From Cellulomonas hominis (GTDB lineage Bacteria > Actinomycetota > Actinomycetes > Actinomycetales > Cellulomonadaceae), in NCBI RefSeq assembly GCF_014201095.1, contig NZ_JACHDN010000001.1, forward strand, positions 4,154,001 through 4,218,000: DNA of 64,000 nt, given 5' to 3'. A program made the position numbers and the translations under genes. Under the pieces are notes generated by a model. It had not been told where the DNA came from. It ran no database searches and saw only the letters and a list, made by a program, of their open reading frames with translations. The first letter of the stretch is position 1. Every line of letters starts with the position of its first letter. Positions 9,528 to 17,246 of this stretch are shown here, piece after piece.

Positions 9528-10283
9528 ATGATCGTGTGGACGACCGCGTTCCTCGACGGACCCGCCGACGGCTGGGCCGCCACCCTGGCGCACTGGCAGG
9601 CCGTCACCGCGGGGACGCTGTCGGCGTTCCGCGGCCCGGACGAGGAGTTCGTGACCGTGCTGCCGCCGACGGGTGACGCCTTCCTGCGCGCGCAGCGCAC
9701 CCGGTCCGGGCCGCCCGGCGTGCACCTCGACCTGCACGTGCCCGACGTCCGCGCGGCGGCGGACGTCGCGGTCGCGCTCGGCGCCCGGGAGGTGGCCGCG
9801 TCCGGGCACGTCGTCCTGACCTCGCCGGGCGGGATGCCGTTCTGCTTCGTCCGCCCCGGGGAGCACGGGCACCGCCCCGCCCCGCAGCGCTGGCCCGCCG
9901 CCGCCGGAGCCGCCCCGCACGCCAGCCTGGTCGACCAGTACGCGATCGACGTCCCGGCGGACCGGTGGGCCGCCGAGGCGGCGTTCTGGCCGGCGCTCAC
10001 CGGGTGGGCGCCGCGCCCCGCCGCGTCCGGTGCGACGCTCGTGCCCCTGGAGCGACCCGCGGGCCTGCCGCTGCGGATCCTCCTGCAGCGGCTCGACGAG
10101 CCGACCGGCCCGGTGCGGGCGCACCTCGACGTCGCGTGCGACGACCGGGACGCGGAGACCGCCCGGCACGCAGCGCTCGGGGCGCGGGTCGAGCGGGTGC
10201 GGGAGCGGTGGACCGTCCTCGTCGACCCGGCGGGACGCCGGTACTGCCTGACGGACCGGGACCCGACGACCGGGCGCGGCTGA
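9528..10283 (+). CDS. VOC (glyoxalase-like) superfamily protein with two tandem domains
   Basis: A 251-residue protein made of two betaalphabetabetabeta VOC modules. The first (residues about 1-115) includes TRSGPPGVHLDLHV and a strand PGGMPFCFVRP; the second (about 130-245) includes GPVRAHLDVACDD and PAGRRYCLTDRDP. The His and Glu/Asp positions expected for a metal site are only partly kept, so this may be a ligand-binding protein rather than an enzyme. ATG 9528 is the start that gives the canonical N-terminal strand IVWTTAFLD. It is divergent from the iron operon, and its upstream region overlaps the iron box region, so co-control by iron is possible but unproven. Confidence 0.75.
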   Translation: MIVWTTAFLDGPADGWAATLAHWQAVTAGTLSAFRGPDEEFVTVLPPTGDAFLRAQRTRSGPPGVHLDLHVPDVRAAADVAVALGAREVAASGHVVLTSPGGMPFCFVRPGEHGHRPAPQRWPAAAGAAPHASLVDQYAIDVPADRWAAEAAFWPALTGWAPRPAASGATLVPLERPAGLPLRILLQRLDEPTGPVRAHLDVACDDRDAETARHAALGARVERVRERWTVLVDPAGRRYCLTDRDPTTGRG

Positions 10284-10314
10284 CCGCGTCCACCCCCCGG
10301 GCCCCGGACCGGCG

Positions 10315-10692
10315 TCAGGCCCGGCGGTCCACCAGGAGTGCGGTCCCCGCGGCGAGCACCGCCGCCGCCAGGACGACCGACGGCCAGGCGCCGAGGCTCC
10401 CGGCCACGACGTGCGACGCGACGAAGCAGACCGCGCCGAGGGCCACGACAGCCGCGACCCGCAGCACGCCGGCCGATCGGACACTCCGCGCGGCGCACCA
10501 CGCCACGCCGCCCGCGAGCACGACGCCGCCGAGCGCGCGCACGCCCGTCAGCTCCGCGACCGCGAAGCCGAGCACGAGCGTCGCGGCGGCGAGCACGGCG
10601 GTCGGCACGGACGGCAGCGGGCCGCGCCGGGACGCCCCCGTCCCCCGGGGTCCGGGGACCCCGGGGGACGTCGGCCGGTCGAGGCGCGTCAC
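10315..10692 (-). CDS. Small membrane protein coupled to ABC exporter
   Basis: A 125-residue protein of no recognised family. After a charged, Pro-rich N-terminus (about 28 residues) there are four hydrophobic segments, at about residues 31-50, 52-68, 75-95 and 98-118, ending in Arg-Arg-Ala. The GTG start at 10692 overlaps the stop of the upstream ABC exporter gene (GTGA), so it is the third and last gene of that operon. It may be an accessory membrane subunit or simply a co-transcribed protein; nothing in the sequence decides this. Confidence 0.65.
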   Translation of the reverse strand: MTRLDRPTSPGVPGPRGTGASRRGPLPSVPTAVLAAATLVLGFAVAELTGVRALGGVVLAGGVAWCAARSVRSAGVLRVAAVVALGAVCFVASHVVAGSLGAWPSVVLAAAVLAAGTALLVDRRA

Positions 10693-12677
10693 ACCTGCTC
10701 CTCCACCGCGGCACCGGCGAACTGCGACTGGTACAGCCGGTGGTACGCCCCGCCCGCGGCGATGAGCTCGTCGTGCGTGCCCTGCTCCACGATGGCGCCG
10801 TGCTCCATCACGAGGATGAGGTCGGCGTCGCGGATGGTGGACAGCCGGTGGGCGATGACGAACGACGTCCGCCCCTCCCGCAGGGACGCCATGGCGCGCT
10901 GCAGCAGCCGCTCGGTGCGGGTGTCCACGGACGAGGTGGCCTCGTCGAGGATGAGCACCGACGGCTGCGCCACGAACGCGCGGGCGATCGTGAGCAGCTG
11001 CTTCTCCCCCGCCGACAGGTTCGCCGCGTCCTCCTCCAGCACGGTGTCGTACCCGTGCGGCAGCGAGTGCACGAACCGGTCCACGTACGTGGCGCGGGCC
11101 GCGGCCAGCACCTCCTCGTCGGTGGCGGACTGCCGGCCGTAGCGGATGTTCTCCCGGATGGTGCCGGCGAACAGCCACGGGTCCTGCAGCACCATGCCGG
11201 TGCGGGCCCGGGCGTCGTGCCGGGTCAGCGTCGCGATGTCCTGGCCGTTGACCAGGATCCGGCCGCCGTCCAGCTCGTAGAACCGCATGAGCAGGTTGAC
11301 CAGCGTGGTCTTGCCCGCGCCGGTCGGCCCGACGATCGCGACCGTCTGCCCGGGGCGCACCGTGAACGAGAGGTCCTCGATCAGCGGCTGGTCCGGGCGG
11401 TACGAGAACTGCACGTGCTCGAACTCGATGGTGCCGTCGCCCTCGGCCGGCCGGGGCGCGTCCGCGGGCTCGGTGCTCTGCTCGTCCTCGTCGAGCAGCT
11501 GGAACACGCGCTCCGCCGAGGCCGTGCCGGACTGGACCACCGCGGCCATGCCGCCGAGCTCGGACAGCGGCTGCGTGAACATCTGGGCGTACTGGATGAA
11601 CGCCTGCACGCTGCCCAGCCGCATCGTGCCGTTCGCGACCATGAGGCCGCCGAGCACCGCGATGCCGACGTAGGTGAGGTTCCCGACGAAGGACATGCCC
11701 GGCCAGATGATCCCGGAGAGGAACTGCGCCTTGAACGAGGCCTGGTAGAGCTCCTCGTTCTCCGCCCGGAACTTGTCCTGGAAGTCGCGGCGGCGGCCGA
11801 ACACCTTGACGAGCGCGTGGCCGGAGAAGGACTCCTCGACGCGGGCGTTCAGCCGGCCGACCTTGCGCCACTGGATGCCGAAGGCCTTCTGCGACTTCGG
11901 CCCGATGACCCCGAAGATGACGCCCATCAGCGGCAGGGAGACCAGCGCCACGAGGGCGAGCTGCCACGAGATCGAGAACATCATGACCAGCACGCCGATG
12001 ACCGTGAGGATCGAGGTCAGCGCGGTGGACAGCGACTGCTGCATCGTCTGCGTGATGTTGTCGATGTCGTTGGTGACGCGGGAGATCAGCTCGCCGCGCT
12101 GCACCTTGTCGAAGTACGCCAGCGGCAGCCGGTTGATCTTCGCCTCGACGGACTCGCGCAGCCGCCACATGGCCCGCACCATGACGACGTTGATGATGTA
12201 GCCCTGCAGCCACATGAGCAGCGCGCTCGTGACGTACAGCGCGAGCACCGTGAGCAGCAGCCGGCCCAGCAGGTCGAAGTCGATGCCCTCCCCGGGCACG
12301 ACCCGGTCCATGGCCGCGACCATGTCCGCGAGCTGGTCCTGGCCCTGCGCGCGCAGGCCGGCGACGGCCTGGTCCTGGGTGATCCCCGCCGGGAGCTGCC
12401 GGGACACGAAGCCCTCGAACACCGCGTCGGTGGCGCGCCCGAGCACCCGGGGTGCGAGCACGGTGAGCACGACGCCCGCGGCACCCATCAGGGTCACCGC
12501 GACGAGCGCCACCTTGTACGGGGCCAGCAGGCCGATCATCCGGCCGAACGACTGCTTGAAGTTGTCGGCCTTGCCGGGCGCGACGCCCTCCCAGGAGTCC
12601 GACGCGATCCGCGCCTGCTCCCCGAGCTCGATCTCGAGCTTCTCGTCCTCCGTGAGGACCTCGGTCTTCTCGCTCAT
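10689..12677 (-). CDS. ABC exporter half-transporter (catalytically complete subunit)
   Basis: A 662-residue fused membrane-ATPase protein of the multidrug/lipid exporter class. After an acidic N-terminal stretch there are six membrane segments (about 55-360), then the ATPase domain with Walker A GPTGAGKTT, the altered signature LSAGEKQLL and Walker B LILDEATSSVD with an intact catalytic Glu, and the switch His in IAHRLSTIRDAD. The signature reads SAGE where the consensus is SGGQ. It overlaps the upstream partner by ATGA. The pair fits heterodimeric exporters such as TM287/288 and BmrCD, in which one ATP site is hydrolytic and the other is degenerate. The transported substrate is unknown. Confidence 0.9.
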   Translation of the reverse strand: MSEKTEVLTEDEKLEIELGEQARIASDSWEGVAPGKADNFKQSFGRMIGLLAPYKVALVAVTLMGAAGVVLTVLAPRVLGRATDAVFEGFVSRQLPAGITQDQAVAGLRAQGQDQLADMVAAMDRVVPGEGIDFDLLGRLLLTVLALYVTSALLMWLQGYIINVVMVRAMWRLRESVEAKINRLPLAYFDKVQRGELISRVTNDIDNITQTMQQSLSTALTSILTVIGVLVMMFSISWQLALVALVSLPLMGVIFGVIGPKSQKAFGIQWRKVGRLNARVEESFSGHALVKVFGRRRDFQDKFRAENEELYQASFKAQFLSGIIWPGMSFVGNLTYVGIAVLGGLMVANGTMRLGSVQAFIQYAQMFTQPLSELGGMAAVVQSGTASAERVFQLLDEDEQSTEPADAPRPAEGDGTIEFEHVQFSYRPDQPLIEDLSFTVRPGQTVAIVGPTGAGKTTLVNLLMRFYELDGGRILVNGQDIATLTRHDARARTGMVLQDPWLFAGTIRENIRYGRQSATDEEVLAAARATYVDRFVHSLPHGYDTVLEEDAANLSAGEKQLLTIARAFVAQPSVLILDEATSSVDTRTERLLQRAMASLREGRTSFVIAHRLSTIRDADLILVMEHGAIVEQGTHDELIAAGGAYHRLYQSQFAGAAVEEQV

Positions 12678-14419
12678 CGGCCGGCCTCCACGGAGAGCTG
12701 GGACTCCGCGATCTCGCGGTAGGTCTGGTTGCCGGCCAGGAGCTCGGCGTGGGTGCCGAGCCCGGCGACGCGGCCGTCCTCGAGCACGAGGATCTGGTCG
12801 GCGTCGGTCACCGTGGACACCCGCTGGGCGACGACGATCTTGGTGACCTCCGGCAGCTCGCGCCACAGCGCCTGGCGCAGCCGGGCGTCCGTCGCGAGGT
12901 CGAGCGCCGAGAACGAGTCGTCGAACACGAGCACCGGGGGGCGACGGACCAGGGCCCGCGCGATCGCCAGGCGCTGCCGCTGACCGCCGGAGACGTTGGT
13001 GCCGCCCTGGGCGATCCGGGCCTCGAGGCCGCCGTCCATCTGCGCGACGAAGTCCGAGGCCTGCGCGATCTCGAGCGCCTGCCACAGGTCGGCGTCCGTC
13101 GCGTCCTCCTGGCCGAGGCGGAGGTTGGACGCGACGGTCCCCGCGAACAGGAACGGCCGCTGCGGCACCAGGCCGATGCCGGACCACAGCGACTCGAGCT
13201 CGGCGTCCCGGACGTCGGTCCCGCCGACGCGCACCGTGCCGCCGGTGGCGTCGAACAGGCGCGGGATCAGCGAGACGAGCGTCGTCTTGCCGGAGCCGGT
13301 CGACCCGATGACGGCGAGCGTCTGCCCGGGCCGCGCGGTGAACGTCAGGCCCGACAGCACGGGGTGCTCGGCCTCCGGGTAGGCGAACGTCACGTCCTCG
13401 AACGCGACCTCCCCCGGGCGGGTCGCCTCGCGCACGGGGTCGGCGGCCTCGGCGAGCGTGGACCGCGAGCCCAGCACCTCGCTGATGCGCTCGGCCGACA
13501 CGGCGGCGCGCGGGATCATCACGGTCATGAAGGTGGCCATGAGGACGCCCATGAGGATCTGGCCGATGTACTGCATGAAGGCGAGCAGGGTGCCGATCTG
13601 GACGTTCCCCGCGTCGACCTCGATGCCGCCGAACCAGATGACGCCGACCACGGTGACGTTGAGCACGAGCATCGCCAGCGGGAACAGGACGACGAACAGC
13701 GACCCGATCTTCCGGCCGACGACCATGATGTCGGTGTTCGCGACACCGAACCGCTCGGACTCGATGTCCTCCCGGACGAACGCGCGGACCACCCGCACGC
13801 CGGTGAGCTGCTCGCGCATGATGCGGTTCACCGCGTCGAGCTTGCCCTGGTAGGACCGGAACAGCGGGACCATCCGGCCGATGATGAGGGCGGCGATGAC
13901 CAGCAGCACCGGGACGGACACGGCGATCAGCCAGGACAGCCCGACGTCCTGCCGCAGGGCCATGACGATGCCGCCGATCGCGAGCATCGGGGCGGAGACC
14001 AGCATGGTCGCGCCCATCATGGCCAGCATCTGCACCTGCTGGACGTCGTTGGTGTTGCGGGTGATGAGCGAGCCGGCGCCGAACCGGGAGATCTCGCGCT
14101 CCGAGAACCCGCTGACCCGCTCGTAGACGTCGTCGCGGATGTCGCGACCCGCCTGCATCGCCGCGCGGGCCGCGCAGTAGGTGGCGGCGATCGCCGCGAG
14201 GATCTGGCCGAGCGACACCGTGAGCATGAACGCCCCGGTCCGCCAGATGTAGCCGGTGTCGCCGCGGGCCACGCCCTGGTCGACGATGTCGGCGTTGAGG
14301 CTGGGCAGGTAGAGCATCGCCAGGGCCGAGCAGAGCTGGAACACCAGCACGCCGGCCAGCAGCCATCGGTAGGGGCGCAGGTAGCGCCAGAGCAGTCGTG
14401 CGAGCACGCGGTTCTCCAT
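12674..14419 (-). CDS. ABC exporter half-transporter (degenerate-site subunit)
   Basis: A 581-residue exporter subunit: six membrane segments (about 15-310) followed by an ATPase domain. Walker A is GSTGSGKTT, the signature VSGGQRQRL is near canonical, but Walker B reads LVFDDSFSALD, with Asp instead of the catalytic Glu, and the switch His is replaced by Gln in VAQRVSTVTDAD. Those two changes mark the non-hydrolytic site of heterodimeric exporters. It is the first gene of the operon. ATG at 14419 gives the usual start MENRVLARLLWRYLRPYRW; the frame is open further upstream but lies over a divergent promoter. Regulation is probably through the nearby ArsR-type gene. Confidence 0.9.
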   Translation of the reverse strand: MENRVLARLLWRYLRPYRWLLAGVLVFQLCSALAMLYLPSLNADIVDQGVARGDTGYIWRTGAFMLTVSLGQILAAIAATYCAARAAMQAGRDIRDDVYERVSGFSEREISRFGAGSLITRNTNDVQQVQMLAMMGATMLVSAPMLAIGGIVMALRQDVGLSWLIAVSVPVLLVIAALIIGRMVPLFRSYQGKLDAVNRIMREQLTGVRVVRAFVREDIESERFGVANTDIMVVGRKIGSLFVVLFPLAMLVLNVTVVGVIWFGGIEVDAGNVQIGTLLAFMQYIGQILMGVLMATFMTVMIPRAAVSAERISEVLGSRSTLAEAADPVREATRPGEVAFEDVTFAYPEAEHPVLSGLTFTARPGQTLAVIGSTGSGKTTLVSLIPRLFDATGGTVRVGGTDVRDAELESLWSGIGLVPQRPFLFAGTVASNLRLGQEDATDADLWQALEIAQASDFVAQMDGGLEARIAQGGTNVSGGQRQRLAIARALVRRPPVLVFDDSFSALDLATDARLRQALWRELPEVTKIVVAQRVSTVTDADQILVLEDGRVAGLGTHAELLAGNQTYREIAESQLSVEAGR

Positions 14420-14545
14420 GTCGACGAGTCGAGGGGCGGTTGCCTCGGCCGGTGGGGGGACCGTCCTGGTTCGGCTCCGACAGGCTACGCACACCCACCG
14501 ACACCCACCGAGCGTTTTGGGCGGCGCTGAGTGGTCGCAGGCCGA

Positions 14546-14566
14546 CAGGCAACCGATGGTTGCCTG
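14546..14566. promoter_or_regulatory. Perfect palindrome, candidate operator
   Basis: CAGGCAACC and GGTTGCCTG form perfect 9-base arms around a 3-base centre (GAT). A further copy of the half-site GGTTGCCT is at 14438-14445, next to the start of the divergent ABC exporter gene. The palindrome overlaps the candidate -35 element of the SRPBCC-ArsR operon. The ArsR-type protein encoded two genes downstream is the natural candidate to bind here. Confidence 0.6.
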
Positions 14567-14588
14567 AGACGCGGCGCCCGAGTAGCGT
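14560..14588 (+). promoter_or_regulatory. Candidate promoter of the SRPBCC-ArsR operon
   Basis: TTGCCT (14560-14565) and TAGCGT (14583-14588) are separated by 17 bases, a good fit to an actinobacterial housekeeping promoter. The -35 lies inside the right arm of the palindrome, so a bound repressor would cover it. The first start codon with a ribosome site (14627) is 38 bases further on. Confidence 0.5.
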
Positions 14589-14626
14589 GAAGCGCAATGA
14601 TCGGTTGCACAAGCGAGGAGGCGGCG

Positions 14627-15103
14627 ATGGAGGGCGAGGTCGGCAGCATCGAGCGGGAGGTGCGCGTGGCGGCGCCCCCGGACGTGGTCTACGAGGTGCT
14701 GAGCACCCCCGAGCACCTGGCGCTGTGGTGGTCGGACGACGCGGTGCTCGGCGAGGCGCGACCGGGCGCGGAGGGCGAGCTCGTGTTCGGCACACGCGGC
14801 GAGCCGGACGCGGTGGTCGAGCGGCTCACCGTGGTGGAGGCGGACCCGCCCCGGGTCTTCGCGTTCCGCTGGACGCACGCGGCCGGCGAGGCGGCGGCCC
14901 CCGGGAACTCCTACCTCGTGACCTTCGAGCTCGTGCCCGACGGCGCAGGCACCCTGCTGCGGATGGTCGAGACCGGCTTCCGGGAGCGCGGCTGGGAGGT
15001 CGCGGTCCTCGAGGAGCGCTACGCCGACCACGTCCAGGGGTGGGACTGGTTCCTCCCCCGGCTCGCGGCGCACGCGACGGCGCTGGCGCAGGCCCGGCCG
15101 TGA
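14627..15103 (+). CDS. SRPBCC/AHSA1-like (START-fold) protein
   Basis: A 158-residue protein with the Activator-of-Hsp90-like START fold: IEREVRVAAPPDVVYEVLST at the N-terminus, then EHLALWWSDDAVLG, and a long C-terminal helix beginning YADHVQGWDWFLPRL. Proteins of this family bind hydrophobic ligands in a helix-grip pocket and are very often encoded beside ArsR-type regulators, as here. ATG 14627 is preceded by GGAGG with good spacing; the ATG at 14597 is in frame but has no ribosome site. The TGA overlaps the GTG of the ArsR-type gene. Confidence 0.85.
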   Translation: MEGEVGSIEREVRVAAPPDVVYEVLSTPEHLALWWSDDAVLGEARPGAEGELVFGTRGEPDAVVERLTVVEADPPRVFAFRWTHAAGEAAAPGNSYLVTFELVPDGAGTLLRMVETGFRERGWEVAVLEERYADHVQGWDWFLPRLAAHATALAQARP

Positions 15104-15453
15104 CCGCCGACGACACGCTGTGGTCCGCTGTCGGCGACCCGACCCGGCGCCGGCTGCTCGACCTGCTGCTCGCCGAGGGCGGCGGCACGGCGACGAGCCT
15201 GGCCGAGCGGGTACCCGTGACCCGCCAGGCCGTCGCCAAGCACCTCGCGGTGCTGGACCGGGCCGGCCTGGTCCGGGCGACCGTCGCGGGACGGGAGCGC
15301 CGGTACCGGGTGGATGCGGCGCAGCTGGCCCGCGCGGTCGCCGAGCTCGAGGCCGTCGGGCGCGCCTGGGACGCCCGGCTCCGCCGCATCACCCGCCTCG
15401 CGGAGGCGGTCCACGCCGGGCGCACCCGCACCACGACGCCGCAGGAGGACTGA
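15100..15453 (+). CDS. ArsR-family winged-helix transcriptional regulator
   Basis: A 117-residue regulator. The DNA-binding part reads AVGDPTRRRLLDLLLAEGG, then the recognition region PVTRQAVAKHLAVLDRAGLV and a wing GRERRYRVD. The cysteine pairs of metal-sensing ArsR members are absent, so it is the metal-independent type commonly paired with SRPBCC proteins. It is translationally coupled to the SRPBCC gene before it (GTGA overlap) and is followed by a second SRPBCC gene after 2 bases. The palindrome at 14546-14566 is the likely binding site, which would place the operon, and perhaps the ABC exporter, under its control. Confidence 0.88.
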   Translation: MTADDTLWSAVGDPTRRRLLDLLLAEGGGTATSLAERVPVTRQAVAKHLAVLDRAGLVRATVAGRERRYRVDAAQLARAVAELEAVGRAWDARLRRITRLAEAVHAGRTRTTTPQED

Positions 15454-15455
15454 CC

Positions 15456-15908
15456 ATGGCGGAGATCCGGCACCGGGTGGGCGTGCGCGCCCCGGCCGCG
15501 GACGTGTACCGCGCGCTGACGACGGCGGAGGGCGTGGCGGGCTGGTGGGCGACCGGCGCGTCGGGCGACGGCGGCCCGCGCGGGCGGCTCGCGGCACCCT
15601 TCCCGCCGGTCGCGGAGCCCTACCTGCTCGACGTCCTGGCGGCCGATCCCGGCGCGCACGTGCGCTGGCGGGTGGCACAGGGGCCCGAGGAGTGGCTGGG
15701 CACCGAGATCGACTTCGCCCTGCGGGCGGCGGGTGAATTCACGGTCGTGCTGTTCCGGCACGAGGGCTGGGCCGAGCCCGTCGAGTTCCTGCACCACTGC
15801 AGCACGAAGTGGGCGACGTTCCTGCTCAGCCTGCGTGACCTCGTCGAGGAGGGCGCCGGCCGGCCGTGGCCGCGGGACCCGAAGATCGACGACTGGGACC
15901 GGATCTGA
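15456..15908 (+). CDS. SRPBCC/AHSA1-like (START-fold) protein
   Basis: A 150-residue second START-fold protein in the same operon. It starts IRHRVGVRAPAADVYRALTT, has GVAGWWATGASGD, and ends in a C-terminal helix HHCSTKWATFLLSLRDLVEE followed by a basic-acidic tail. It is only distantly similar to the protein encoded at 14627, so it is not a recent duplicate. The gene starts two bases after the ArsR-type stop, with GGAGGAC immediately upstream. A ligand-binding or detoxifying role together with the exporter is possible; nothing identifies the ligand. Confidence 0.82.
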   Translation: MAEIRHRVGVRAPAADVYRALTTAEGVAGWWATGASGDGGPRGRLAAPFPPVAEPYLLDVLAADPGAHVRWRVAQGPEEWLGTEIDFALRAAGEFTVVLFRHEGWAEPVEFLHHCSTKWATFLLSLRDLVEEGAGRPWPRDPKIDDWDRI

Positions 15909-15997
15909 CCCCCGCGGGGCCCGCCGGCGATGTCGTGCCCCTGCTTCCCCTCCCGTGCCCCCCCGCACCAGCCGACCCCCTCCGGACGGTGAAGCAC

Positions 15998-17212
15998 ATG
16001 ACCGCACGCACCGCCTGGCCGCGCGTCCTCCTCGGCGGTACGCCGGTCGACCTGCTCGACGCCCCGGACGCCGTCGCGACCATCGTCGCCCACGCGACCA
16101 GCACCGAGCCCTGGCCGCTCGGCGTGATGAGCGCGAACCTCGACCACATCCACCACTTCGGCTGCCACGGGCCCTCCTCGCTCGTGCCGTTCACCTGGGC
16201 GCACCCCGCGGCGGGCGAGCCGCCCCGGGCGCGGTTCCGGCCCGAGGACGCCGCGGCGCCCGCGGTCCGGTGGCTCAACCTGCTCGACGGCGCCCCGCTC
16301 GTCCGGCACGCGGCCCACCTCACCGGCCGCGCCTGGCCCCGCCTCGCGGGCAGCGACCTGATCGACCCGATCCTCGACGCCGCCGAGGTGCAGGGTCTCC
16401 GCGTCGGGTTCCTCGGCGGCCGGCCCGAGGTGCTCACGGCGCTCGGGGAGCGGCTGGCGGTGGACCGGCCGGGCCTGGTGGTGGCCGGCGCGTGGTCGCC
16501 GGACCGCGGGGACCTGGACGACGCCGCCCGGTCCCGCGACTGGGCCGACCGGGTGCGCGCCGCCGGCGTCGAGGTGCTGGTCGTCGGGCTCGGCAAACCG
16601 CGCCAGGAACGCTGGATCCTCCGGTACGGGCCGCTGACCGGGGCGCGCGTGCAGCTCGCCTTCGGTGGGCCGGGGCCCTCGTCCCCGAGCCGGAGGTGTG
16701 AGGATCGGCGCATGGACCTGGGCGACATCGAGATCACCACGCTGCGCGGCGAGCGCACCACCTTCGGCGCGCTGACCGGGGGCCGCGTCGCCCTCGTGGT
16801 CAACGTGGCCTCGCGCTGCGGGCTCGCCCCGCAGTACGAGCAGCTCGAGGAGCTGCAGCGCACCTACGGCGACCGGGGGTTCACCGTGCTCGGCGTCCCG
16901 AGCAACCAGTTCCTGCAGGAGCTCGGCTCGTCGGACGCCATCGCCGAGTACTGCTCCGCGACCTGGGGCGTGACGTTCCCCATGACCGAGAAGGTCAAGG
17001 TCAACGGGCGCGGTGCGCACCCGCTGTACCGCGCGCTGACCCAGGTCCCGGACGCCGGCGGCAAGGCCGGGCGCGTGCAGTGGAACTTCGAGAAGTTCCT
17101 CGTGCACCCGGACGGCTCCGTGCGACGGTTCCGGCCACGGACCACGCCTGACGCGCCGGAGGTCGTCGAGGCGATCGAGGAGTACCTGGGGGCGGGCACC
17201 CGCGACGCCTGA
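15998..17212 (+). CDS. WecG/TagA/CpsF glycosyltransferase domain running in frame into glutathione peroxidase
   Basis: The open frame of 404 codons has two unrelated parts. Residues 1-224 match the WecG/TagA/CpsF glycosyltransferases, which add N-acetylmannosamine-type sugars to lipid-linked carriers: SANLDHIHH (45-53), the DG active-site motif in LLDGAP (95-100), AGSDLIDPIL (117-126), FLGGRPEVLTALG (138-150) and VGLGKPRQERWI (196-207). The family normally continues after AFGG with a flavour of GAxxDFxxGxxxRAP and about 40 more residues. Here these are missing and the frame passes through a 14-residue linker into a complete peroxidase starting at Met239. This looks like a deletion of the glycosyltransferase tail and stop. 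A true bifunctional fusion would be odd, since the two activities have no known connection. Nothing glycan-related lies beside it. Confidence 0.7.
   Translation: MTARTAWPRVLLGGTPVDLLDAPDAVATIVAHATSTEPWPLGVMSANLDHIHHFGCHGPSSLVPFTWAHPAAGEPPRARFRPEDAAAPAVRWLNLLDGAPLVRHAAHLTGRAWPRLAGSDLIDPILDAAEVQGLRVGFLGGRPEVLTALGERLAVDRPGLVVAGAWSPDRGDLDDAARSRDWADRVRAAGVEVLVVGLGKPRQERWILRYGPLTGARVQLAFGGPGPSSPSRRCEDRRMDLGDIEITTLRGERTTFGALTGGRVALVVNVASRCGLAPQYEQLEELQRTYGDRGFTVLGVPSNQFLQELGSSDAIAEYCSATWGVTFPMTEKVKVNGRGAHPLYRALTQVPDAGGKAGRVQWNFEKFLVHPDGSVRRFRPRTTPDAPEVVEAIEEYLGAGTRDA
16712..17212 (+). CDS. Glutathione peroxidase-family thiol peroxidase
   Basis: If translation starts at its own ATG, the product is a standard 166-residue peroxidase. 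The peroxidatic Cys36 is in NVASRCGLAPQY, the Gln in GVPSNQFLQ and the Trp in WNFEKFLV complete the active site, and a second Cys in AEYCSATWG is placed as the resolving Cys of thioredoxin-dependent members. It reduces hydrogen peroxide and organic peroxides in the cytoplasm. GAGGA lies 9 bases before the ATG, supporting independent translation even though the upstream glycosyltransferase frame is continuous with it. Cysteine replaces selenocysteine, as usual in bacteria. Confidence 0.9.
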   Translation: MDLGDIEITTLRGERTTFGALTGGRVALVVNVASRCGLAPQYEQLEELQRTYGDRGFTVLGVPSNQFLQELGSSDAIAEYCSATWGVTFPMTEKVKVNGRGAHPLYRALTQVPDAGGKAGRVQWNFEKFLVHPDGSVRRFRPRTTPDAPEVVEAIEEYLGAGTRDA

Positions 17213-17246
17213 GGCCGGTGCACCGGGTCGGCCGCCGGTGCGCGCG

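Noticed and set aside
10689..14795. One 1368-codon minus-strand frame that would join both ABC exporter genes
   Set aside because: Upstream of 12677 this frame is a shadow; the real first subunit is in another frame (12674-14419) and the genes overlap by ATGA.
15733..16701. Frame-shifted remnant of the missing glycosyltransferase tail
   Set aside because: The other two frames after AFGG contain nothing like the expected RAP-containing block, so the tail is deleted and not merely frameshifted.
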